From the NCBI GenBank assembly GCA_031841125.1, contig CM063111.1, forward strand, positions 60,635,535 through 60,699,534: 64,000 nt of DNA. Direction: 5' to 3'. Made by a program: the position numbers and the translations under genes. Shown here one piece after another: positions 11,111 to 23,100 of the stretch; the stretch's first letter is position 1, and each line of letters starts with the position of its first letter. The DNA comes from Acanthococcus lagerstroemiae. Lineage: Eukaryota > Arthropoda > Insecta > Hemiptera > Eriococcidae. Under the pieces are notes generated by a model. It saw only the letters and a program-made list of their open reading frames with translations. It was not told the origin of the DNA and ran no database searches.

Positions 11111-14100
11111 CTGTCGAAATCATTCGCAAATTGAACGTGTGTTACAAGTCATAATGAATTTAGACATAGCGAGAACGACGTCGAGTCTCTTTTTTAGCGG
11201 ATACTTGTATCATGCTTCCATACTTACCATTTTCCAGGCCTCTTGACTCTGGAGATTCAGCATATCAGATAAAGCTCTATCTCAAACAACTGAAGTTTTC
11301 CAGCGTTGAGCGATTCAGTTTCACCTCAGCCACTTAAAACCTATTTCATATCTTCATCCCCCTCCCCCATACATCGACTGGCTACCTTTCTGCCAGTCTA
11401 AAACCGCGTTGAAAGCTAGCCCCATTCAGCTAGTTTGAGCATCTGCATCGGGAAACTTTAACAAATGCAACATTTGTCGGAAGCCTAAGGGAAGTACGAA
11501 CCAAAAACCAACTTACCCCGTTAGTCAAATGCGCGCTATAAGTATTCGACGTCGTGTCTGCCATACTGTACGACTTGGCATGCTGATAGCCATTCATTTC
11601 CTTAATGGTAGCGTGCTGGAAGTACGGCTGTGAGGCTTGCTGCGCGTGTTGCGTCGGCGGTCTGTAATTTTTAGGTTTAGGTGGTGGTACAGGTTTGTAC
11701 GATTGCGGAGCTTTGGGTGGCGGTAAAGGTTTATTAGTGGCGTACTCTACCAAGCCAGGTGGTCTATGTGTCACAACATATTTACATATATAGAAATTAG
11801 TCCAAAGGCCGTATTAAACATGAGGGGAGTAAAATTAATAAATTATAAAATTAAAAAGAAAGAAAAAAGGGAAGAAGCTACAAAACATAAACTAATTACA
11901 CACACGCTAAATCGCCATGCTAAACATACACGTGTAGGTTATTGGAGTGATTTGGTCGGGAGGAGTATTAGCGGGGTATATTCTGGAAAATTGAATCGTC
12001 CTGAAAAGGGATACAACATTAAAATCAGCGAGAAGAAGAAACAACAAATAAATCGTATCCTGGAGGAATACTTATAATTATTCGTCAACTACGATTTTCA
12101 ACAGACACTCGGAAATACACTGAAAGGTCAACTTACTATCCTCTCAAAGAGGGGGAGGGAGTAATTGAACATGACTATTTTCTCTCGATATTTCCTTCGA
12201 TATATATGCCGCATATACGAAAGTATAGACATATAAAGCGAAATTTCAGTAAGAAATAACAATACGTGCCATCAAGAGTAATTTGATTGTGTGTGTGTGT
12301 GTGTGGGGGGGGGGGGGGTAAAGAGAACGAAAAAGAACATATTTCATGTCAAATGTTCATAGAATCCCAACCGACAGTTTAAAAGGAGCCTTTGACGTAT
12401 ACAACAACTAATTCGACTAGACTTACAAACTTCTTCCTTTTTTCCATAATAAGGTAACTCTGATCCCAAAATTGTTTTTACGGAGACAAACTACTAATAC
12501 ATCATAAAGTATAGATTTAGAGGAATGAACTTGACATAATTTATGTGATATTAACGTTAAAAGAGAGAGGTTCTTGTACAGTAACACCCATCTGCGTCCC
12601 GTTACATCGAATAGAATAGAGGGTTTTTGTTACAGCCGCTAATAAAAGAAGAAGTAAATCTGAAGCACCCAATTACTTGAGGGAAACATGTAAGAAGCCG
12701 TGATGGACTCAGGAATCAATCCTGGGAAAAGAACTTCCGAATGTACGGGACATATCGAATCTAGTTCTTACTTCCCCCTTCATCTTTCGGACGCCTTCAA
12801 TATGACAATTAGTCCGTTCAGAGCAAACAATAACACTGTGAAGTGATAAGGACATTACAGGATCTTCGGACATCAATACTTCTTAGAACTCATACAGATT
12901 CCATTATGATTCGTCAAATCTCATTAAGAATCTATCAAGACTTAATTCAGACTCAGTTAAGCACATACAGATTCAATCAGAACTCATTCAGACTAAGTTA
13001 CAGCACAATTAGGCTATTTCTAGACTTTTTCGAACTTTGATTTGTTAAGACTCACTCAGACTCAACCACAACTGATTCAGTTCAGGACTTGGTCAAACCG
13101 TGCCATGCATCATTAAGATTCTTTAAATGAGATAGGGCGCGACAGGTTCCTGAAGAACGTATGTGAGGGCGCATACGAAAAGAGACCAGTTGACCAGGAG
13201 TAAAATTTTACAGGAAAAGCGTTCAAAATTGAGAGTATTTCTTTGTAATTACCGTTCTGTTACTTACCAACATATCAACCGTGAAGGTCCTACACACTAC
13301 TACACGCTCCCCTAATCTCTGTCCGTTCTTTTCGGAAAAAATTTCCAATGTTATCCAAAGAATTTAAATGTTTGATGATCTCTGGAGAATTTCATTGAAA
13401 AACGTTAAGGAAATTTTCCAATAATTTTCAAGGCATTTCATCGGAATTTTTGGAAGAAAATTCCGATACTTCCCGGAGAGTCTTTTCGGAAATCTTTACA
13501 AAATATTTACAATGTTTTCTAAAGAATTCCATCAAAAATTTTTGGGAAAATTTTCCGATAATTTTCAAGGAATTTCATCAATGATTTTCGGGGAAAATTT
13601 TCAATCTTATCCAAAGAATTTCTTAGAAAATCTCCGGGTAAATTTTCCGATAATTTTTGAAGAATTTCATAGGAAATATTTGGGGGAAACTGATGGTTTT
13701 TGTAGAATCTTATCAACAATCTTCAGAACAAATGTTCTTCGAAAAATTTCTTCGAAGATCCTCGGGAAAAATCTCCTATGATTTTTAAGAAATTTCATCG
13801 GAAATTTTCGGAAAATAATTTTGATAATTTCCGAAGAATCTTATTGAAAATCTTTTAAAAAATTTTCCAATGTTTTCCAAAGAATTTAAAAGTTTAATGA
13901 TCTCCGGAGAATTTCATCGAAAACCTGTAGGTAAAGTCTCCGATGGTTTTTAAGGATTCTCATCGGAAATTTTTGTGAAAAAAATTTCAATAACTTTCGA
14001 AGAACCTATTGGAAATCTTTATAAAAAAATTACTAATGTTTTCCAAAGAATCTCAACAAATTACTTTAAGAAAATTTTCTGGTAAATTTTGAAGAATTTC

Positions 14101-17100
14101 ATAGGAAACATTCGAGGGAGAACTCCGATGGTTTTGAAGAATTTAATGAAAAATCGTAACAAAAAATGTTCGATGATCCCCGAAGAATTTCATCGAAAAT
14201 CTTCGGATCCGAGTCCCTTAAACGGTAAGAGTAGACAGGCATTCATGTAGCAGGATAAGTTGTCTACATTAAGAGTGGAAGTTCCCAGCGAGAAATGCCA
14301 GACCCCCTTCGGCAGGTACATAGGCAACTCATCCAGACAACGAATATATGTATTTGCCTGCTCTTGCATTTGAAGGGACAAGAAGAAACTGTCTACTATT
14401 CAAGAACAATAATTGTTTTCGAACAATTTAATTTTACATAAGAACCTGCTATTTCCTTGTGGTGTGGTGGGACGTAGGGCGATGCACGCATGCCAAAGTG
14501 GCCCCTGAGACACCGCACCCCCGGCACCGGAAACTACCCTTTCGGGCATCGCATCAGTACCAAGGGGCATCAATACCGAGGGGGCTATTTGCTATTTCCT
14601 TGTACTTTCTGAAATAATAAACTTTGACTTGCCTCACTTAAAACTGCAATATCTCACTGAATTTTCAGGATAGAGGTGTGGGGTTGGTTTTATTCGACTT
14701 CTGAAGGGTTTTTACATACATTTACCCAAAAAAAGTAAAAATCAAAAAATTGGTCAACTGGTCCTTTTCGTATGCGCCCTCACATATGAGATTTCTGACT
14801 GTTAAGACTACTTCAGACACTAAAATCTAATTCTGACATAGTCAAACTCGCAAAGATTCAGTCTCATACTAAAAGTTATAATAAATCAACGTATTTGAAA
14901 TTACTGAACGCGCCTTTAGACTCTTCGACACTGTTAAACTCATTAGGATTCATTATGATTCCACTGAATCAATCTGGACTCATTAAATCTTTCTTAGGAC
15001 TCGATAAGACTGATTCGAACATTACCAAGACTTTTCCGCCTCTGCTCCGACACATTCAGATAATGTTGGATTCATTCAGACTATCTTAGAACTCGGTAAA
15101 ACTCATTCTAACTAACCAAGATAGCTTGAAGGATCATTTGAACTTTGGTAAAGATTTTTTTGAGACTCATTCTGACTTTGTTAAAGCTGATGCGGACTTC
15201 CTGAGTCTCGATTTCCAGCAGACGCTGTTTGGGATTCATTCAGGCTCATTTAGATAAAGTTAAAAATCAATAAGACTAGTTAAGACTCTGATAAAGCTTT
15301 TTCAAACCACATTAAGATTATCAACCCATTCGAAGTCTGCATTGACTTCGGAATTTATTTAAACATATTGGGCGATAACAATCTTTTAGATTACATTAAA
15401 ACTTATTCAGACACCCATTGTATTAATTCCAAATATGTTGACGCTTTTTCAGACTCAGCAGGCATGGAATTATAACTGAAGAGGATGGCCGTTTTCGCTA
15501 TCTCTCCCCTCTCCCCCCCCCCGTATTCTCTGACAAAACAACGAAGTTTTTAAGAACTTTTTATCTATCATATATGATTCAACTTTATGCTCGGCGGAGG
15601 AAAGTGAAGAGCCGGTGTGTAAAGAAAATGATGTTTCAAGCTGTTTTGTTTCGGACTCCATTGATTACAAAGCTTCAATCGAATTCTCCTACTTAATTAA
15701 GCTTTTCCACAATCTAATAATTTTTGACGCTTTACGAAATCAATATTCCTTGTCTGAGAGAAGTAAACACCTCGATGCTTTCTCCGCGTTTGAGATGAAG
15801 TTCCAAAACAGGCGTATGTATTTGAATTCGGGGAAATATATAGAGGGCTGATGGCAAGAAATAAATCACATTTCAGTTAATCAGGTTTTCATCCGAAGAT
15901 GAAACGAAATTTCAATGGGCGATGAAGTGACCGATAGTATAAATCGATATGAAACTCTTTTTTGGCTCGTCTCTTACAGTTTTCTAGACGGCCAAATTGA
16001 ATTGGTAACATTAGGACTGTCCCCTCCCGAAAGGCCGCTTTCATACGTACAGTTTCTCTACATCATCCTCGAATAGAAAAGAAGTTGGCGGCACTAGAAA
16101 TGCTATCGACACTGTCGAGCAATTTCACACCGATTTCATTCACAAATAAGTATGATTCTCCCAAATCCAAGGAAAATGAAATAAATTAAATGCAGTCAAG
16201 AAGTAATATGACGATTAGAGAGAAAATAAGCGTTCGTGTTAATTCCAGTCAGCGTATAGAAAGGTATCCTGGCACCACGACAAATTCCAATAATGCGTCC
16301 GCGTCCAACGTACCTATAATGCGGATAATCGGGCGGCTTCGATGGTTTGTTCGACACGTCCGAATTATGTTTGATCGGCTGCTGCGTTGATCGCGTGAAT
16401 CGGTAAGGATCGTGAACCGTTCGCTCTCGCGTTGTCATTCGCTCCCGCTCGCCGTACGTTTTGAGATCATCGTGAATGGTCGACATCGAACGCTGGTTGT
16501 AGCTGTCGTACGACGACACACTATCGTAACTATTCTACAATGTCGAACACCAAACAAAAAGTTATGCACATCAGTATCACGCGAAAAAGACGAAAGCAAA
16601 CCGAAGAAGTGACACTAACGATAGAAAAGCTGGGGACGTCCAGCGAACTCAAGTCTACATTCTTTCTCAATTCCGGAAAGATCGCACATCAAAATTCTAC
16701 AAGTTTCTCATCACTAGTGTTATCTTTTTCGGTTCTGTGTCAGATTTAATAACCAACTAAGTTCAACAATTTACCAACCGTTTTATTATTCGTATTCGTT
16801 ATGGAAGTGGCGGTACTGTTGTGTCGTTCCAGCGAGGTAAGGTTTTGCAGCCGGTGATGTGTGGTCGCGTTTATGTAGTTAGGTGGCTCGGAGTGCTCTT
16901 TGCTCGACATGTTGCCGAACAATCGCTCCTGTGCCGTGCGGCCGCTCACCGTGGCCGAGCGAATAGGCTTGCTGGCTCGATCAATGCGCGGCGGCAGGTC
17001 AGGTGGTGTACCACTAATACCATTCATACCACTCATACCGTTCATGCCATTCATGCCATTCACCACGCCGATGTCGTCGTTCACAGGCGGCTGTGGTGGC

Positions 17101-20100
17101 TGGGGTAGGTAACCGTATTTATCATTCTGCAGCAGCATTTTTTGATTCAGTTCGTAGGCAGTCTACAAAAAAATAATATAATAAATAAAGGTCGGAAAAT
17201 CTTCATTTGAGAAAGCAACCTTTCTTTGAATGATCAACGAATAAGACATCGTCATCCGAAATCTCAGGCGATTTCGCAATCATATATTTTCCAACTATGA
17301 TCATCGACGCCATTGGTACAAAAGCTCTACATGCTAACCTGTTTGAATAACGCTGGTGTGTAAGGCGGGGGCGGGTTGTACGTCGGCACGGTATTGTCGT
17401 CTTGAGTGGCGATGCTCGGATCGCTGGAACATTTCACCAGCCGCGGAGGTAGCGACGAACTCGACATATTCAGCAAGCCGCTACTCTGCTCCAGGTCGCT
17501 TTCCGGAGACGATGCGTACGATAGACGCAAAGAGGTCATAGGAAACAGAAAGTCGTCAGACAGCGCTTCGTCAGGCTAAGCAGACAGAAACACAAAACAA
17601 ACGCACATATAACATACAGGACGAGAACGAAGACAACAAATACTAAACACGAATACACAACGAATTTGCGGTATAAAAAGCTATAGACACGACACTGAGA
17701 TCAAAGTAGAGGAGCTTACTCAGACACATGAAGTTCAGATTACAATCTTTTAGCGGGAGATTACTGATTACATACAGGTACGAAAGGACATGCAATACTA
17801 GAACACATTAAGGAGATAACCGAAGAGACGTGGTAGTGAAATCTTTTCTGCTTCACACAACATAAAATGCTTTAATTGAAGTTAGGGACTGAAGTCAATA
17901 ACTGCTGATCGAATGTTTTAACCAATAGCAGAAACAATTAGCAGCAAATGGCAATATTAAATATTTTCCAAAGATCAGGTTCAAAAGTACAATACCGAAA
18001 TCGTTTTTTCCATCTTCATAACACAACACAGACGTTGCTTTATTTTCATAACTGCTTCATTAGAAAAGTAAGTAGTCAACAAAAACTATCCGGACGATGT
18101 TAGATGGCCCCTACTTCCATACAGTGTAATTTTCTGGCTACTTCGACAAACGTCGAGTTTCTTGGCACAAGTTACTCAATTTTCAAGAAATAAAAAAGTA
18201 CCTACTCTCCTTCCTCCCTTCCAAAGAAATTAAAATTAGATGGTTATGAATTCAATATCTTTTGGTCACGATCTAATAACACTTCCAATTTGCAAGACAC
18301 GAAGTCACATACAGAAGCAGTTGAAATTCAAAAGAACCAAGGGTGTACCGAAGTGAATTTGTTCAAGGAGGTCGGAAGAATCACAATTAACAACAGCAAT
18401 ATGTTTATCTTGTCAATTGGGAAAATATTAAGGCCATCGACAAGAATGGATGGGGAGGGGGAGGGAATTCCGCTTTCTAAATTTTGCCATGAGATGATCT
18501 CGTCAATCAGAGAAGATTTTCATTCGAAACTAACAAACAGAAAAGAAATAACAATATTTCAACAGCGCCAACATTTTCCCGACTTTCCTACATTGACAGA
18601 ACATATGCCGATCGTGAAAGTATCAGGTTATCTCTATCTGCCCTCCTCGATACACCCCTGAAAGTTCTGCACTATCACTTCTTTTCTTTACTTTTCAAAA
18701 AATGAACGGAACACATATAACAACTGGCAGATTATCAATATTCAGCACGGATCAAACAATGAGTGGTCGTATCAGAATGCACAGAACACGAGTTACACGT
18801 AACCTAGGAAATGCTCTTCGATTTTGGGAAATGGCGGAGGAGGTCTCACGTGTACCGTGCGTGCACACTCGTAATTCCAATATCTCGGATCGTACACAGG
18901 ATAAGACGGATAGAAATAGTAATCGGACAGAAACTCGTTATAAATCTGTAAAGTAATACGCATAACATCATTGCTTATTTTAACAACATCGGGTCGATCT
19001 TGTACATCAGTCGTGTGTACCTTCGATTCGCTAACCCACACCGGGGAGATTTGATACTTGTCGATCAGTTCGCGTAGCTTACGGTACCACGAATCCGGTC
19101 CGGACAGCGTCACGGAGCCGCAGAATACGTGCGACCAAACTTTCTCTAGTTTCTGGCTTTGCTCTAACAACTTCCGACTACTTTTATGAGCGGATCTGCA
19201 AAACGACAAGATTAGAATGAACTGGTATTGTTACTTGGTCCAAAAAATGTTTCCTGCTCTCAAGTGGGTACCGATGTAAACTCGAAACATTTCTCAAACA
19301 ATACGTACTTGGCAATTCCACTCCTTAAATCTTTTATGACTTGTTTCGACTCAGCACGCAAAAGAATTACAATGGGATAAAATTGAGCATAATTCAGTCG
19401 ATCGACGGCATTTGGCGTGATGTCCAACAGTGCGTGCTTCCCACGATCCATAATGTCTCTTATTGCACTCAGTCTAATAATGCTGCTAGCTTTCTTGCTA
19501 ACCCCTTCCAAAGGATTTTCCAATTCTGAAAAAAATCAAATACAATATTGACGACAAATCTAAAGAAACATTAACATTCGAAATTGCACAATCATGCATT
19601 ATACAAGGCAGTGTAGACGGTGTTACACGAAACTTTTAACATGGCAATCGGTGCGAGGTAACAGCTACGGAATCTAAATTTAGGCTTCGCAGACTTACGT
19701 GGAGCAGAAAATTTGTCGGGAAAATCTTTCAATAATTTCTCTCTAGCAATGTCGGCGATAGGTCCGAAGATCACTACTGGTCTGGTGAAACCCGGATGCT
19801 TCAGGATTACTCGTTCGTATGCGGGGAACTTGCTTATGCTGTCGCCAAATACCACGTCATCCCAGTGATCCTTTAAATGAGCAGATGAGAGTACGAATAT
19901 TAGTTACTATGCAGGAGTAATACCATATCCTGACACGTCCACTTCGGAAAAGCGATCCAGAGCATGATCTCGTAGAAACTGCTGTAATCCTTTTTTTGAT
20001 AGGATCAACTAAGATTTACCACCGGCCTGGTTGACTTCACGCCGACAGAAGCTTCGTTGATTTAATGTCAGACCAGAGGGTCAGTTTTGGACTGTTCATC

Positions 20101-23100
20101 AGTTGTATAGGCTGTTAGTCCACACTTTTGGATTGTTTTACATTTTTTTTTCTTTCTTCTTTCTTTTAAACCAATGTACAAGGCCGGCACTTTTTCATTT
20201 TCCAATTAGGCGATTAGGCGCAAACTCAAGACCATTGACGAGGGTAATTTTTAGGAAATGGATAACATTTTTGTCTCAAACCGTAAATAAAATTATATAC
20301 TTTTTTCAATTTTAATTTGAGTGGTCGAGTTCTGTTCTTTTTCCGCGTTATTTAAAGAAAAAAGTAATTAGATTTCCAACTGAGTGCGTTGCACCTCATT
20401 GGAAATCCGGGTAGGTACAAGCTCAGGCTTGCTACTGGGGATTCGCCAGCCTTGCCAACGGAGAGCTGGCTATCTTTTTTTTCTTTTTTTTTCCCCCAGA
20501 TGGAGGCTCTTTTCATTAGTTTTATTTGGTCTTTGTTTGGTCACATTTCATCTACAATATAACTGATCCTCCCTGGGTAATCTTAGATTTCATAGTTTTG
20601 GTCGCATTGGTTTTCAGTCCGATTTGGTCAGCATTATTCATATTTTATCTAATTGTTCCGGATCCTTTTTGGTTGAAGTTTTGTTTTGCTGGTTAGTCGT
20701 AATTTTTCTGATCACGTTTGGTCTTTTTTGGTTATTTTTCTGGAATTGTGACAAGTATCTCGAAAAATGGTACAGGAGCATGCTCTCGATAAATTTACTA
20801 AAACTGAACAATTGGAACAATTGAACAACAGTTGCGGGCCACTACCAAGGGTTAAAATTCAACAACCTTTTGATATAATTCAAAAAAAGAATATTTCCCA
20901 ACATATTTAATACAAGTAGGTACTTCGTTCAAGAATGATGTTAAACATAAAATGATAGAACTATCGAACAAAAAGCTTCAAGATTTGTATGTATCACAAG
21001 AAGATCCCAAGTTTTGAAACTCCTTGGCAACCCACAAGCATAATATAGTTTGTAGGACATTTTGTGCAGTGCATTGTTAACCCAAACGTATAAACAGATC
21101 AATAAGTTTCAGTGAGCTGTACAAATCATCTGGTTTTCTGACGATATTAGACCTAATTCCCACATCAATTACGTTCAAAATTTCAAGAAATTTGAACATT
21201 ATTTTTCACATCAAAACACCTCTTTCGAGGTACCCGCTTGGCTCGGACCCATTTTAGTGTCTCAGTACATGCATTCCATATACGATCATTTTTACAAGTC
21301 TTACGCAATTCTGTTGCATCTAAACCACAAAATATTTCCCCGCCCTCCGAGATCCAATTTTACGATCAGACCAGCATGAATTCGTGACACGTCAGTTCGC
21401 TGGAATTCGACGAGATAAGTGGTCCTATACTAGAGCAACACAAACTCGATTTCTCGGAACAGACACCGGACAACTAGAATTCTTGCAACTTCCCACCGGC
21501 CAGGTGTCCCCTTACACGAGCAACCGGCGGCGAGACCATCCGAATACTCACTTTACTCAACGATTTCGACCTGCGATGGTTGCTTCGTTTCCGCCTGAAA
21601 AAACTAATACGACTTTCCGAGGCAGTCATCTCTTTCTTGGTAGCGTTGAATTGAGCGGTCGCCAGTTCCTCAGCTCTGGCTTTGTTAGGTATGATGCCCT
21701 TTTGCACTTCTTGATTATTCCTTCCTGCCAACACGAAAAATCGAATACTGCAGTTACACGTAACATGTCAACTTCCCTGGACACCCACTTCCCCGCACGT
21801 GCAGATCGTCTTCCACAAATCAATACAACATATGCGGGCCCACATTAATTAATAATTAAAACTAACACTGCGGCGCTCGTTTTCACTTCCAACTTCGATA
21901 CCTGTCACGCAATTCGTATTATTAAAATAAAATAAATACATAAATAAATGTACATAGAAAATTCACAGAAAATTACCAATTCGGTAAACCTGCCAGGATC
22001 CGACCACACTGTTATGCAAAGTATCCGTCACGTGAAATATATCTCCTTTACGAAAACTCATCTCGCCTTTATTCGGCTGATCGTAATCAAAATGAGCTCT
22101 GCAACGAATACAAACCATTATTGAAGAAAAAATGTTGAACAGAAAAAAGAAAAAAACTATTTGACAAAAAACCTGCCTCGTAATTTAATAGTGTAAACAA
22201 TGCATAGGTGAACATCGTGAAAATACGAAACCGGTTCGGCGTTTAAAAAATTACTCTTTACCATAATCCATAAATTATGTACGCCGCAAAACATTAGCTC
22301 AACAGTTCGTATTTTTTCCTTAGGTTACGAATTTTCATCATTTCACGTTGGTAAACGAATTTAGCACCAACAAAACGAAAGCAGAAAAAATCCGAGATAT
22401 TCGTACACGCGAATAGAAATGAAAACCAATTAAATGCAATTTACATGCGTTCTCGGCCTTCCTTACTTAATATGAAACGAATCGCCGAGATGTTTGGCCA
22501 GTACATGTTCGTATTCTTCTCTGCGATTCTGCACTATCAAATGAACTTGATCTTGCACATTCAACAGGAACAAAACGGCTTCTTCGCGCGTTACTCCTTT
22601 CATGTCCAAGTCATTGGCCTAAAACGGAAAAATTACCATTATCGTGACAAGCGACTGCATATCGGGCCCGGAACATTATCAAGACGTTTTTTGCGCGCGA
22701 ACTGGTACGAGGTGTTTCGGAATTAACGCGCCAACATTGGCTAGAACGTGGAGGATAACAGAAACGACGTGAAATCGGAAACAAGAAAATTTAATTTCTA
22801 CTTTAATTCGAACGAACAGGAATAGTATTCGCCTTATACGGCTTTACGACGTGGTTCAATGTCCCAGTGAAGGTCTCCAACTCACTGCCCAGAGGTTCCT
22901 GACAAAAGATCATTGCGAATAGTTGAAACTACGGTACGAAAGACAGTCGATGCAGAACATGAATTTTTGAGAAATAGTCGGAGGAACGCCATGACTATTT
23001 CACACGATTGCAAAATTCTTTCGATGTACTCGTTGCTTTCGAGTCGAAAACTTGCGACTAAATAGACGTTTAACTGCACTGCATTACATGAATATAATCT

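Larger units (their letters stand above)
13160..14786. mobile_element. 1.6-kb TIR element in intron 16
   Basis: Terminal inverted repeats of about 36 bp at 13160-13195 and 14752-14786 start TATGTGAGGGCGCATACG and share ACCAGTTGACC at the inner end, differing by a one-base indel and a few sites. The TA at each end may be a target duplication, as in Tc1/mariner-like elements. There is no transposase frame. The interior is mostly a degenerate short-repeat array (13320-14210) plus a GC-rich insert (14447-14603). Confidence 0.75.

Noticed and set aside
13512..13781. Phe/Lys-rich frames on both strands
   Set aside because: They arise from the degenerate short-repeat array, which keeps several frames open by repetition.
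19592..19698. Extension of pyd exon 11 past the donor
   Set aside because: GTAAGT after 19699 joins exon 12 exactly within the GUK fold; the extension has no GUK similarity.
20384..20470. Possible tRNA-like hairpin region
   Set aside because: No acceptor stem pairing or A/B box arrangement could be made.
21384..21848. 154-codon plus-strand frame
   Set aside because: It lies antisense to pyd exon 10, which is certain from conserved SH3/hinge sequence.
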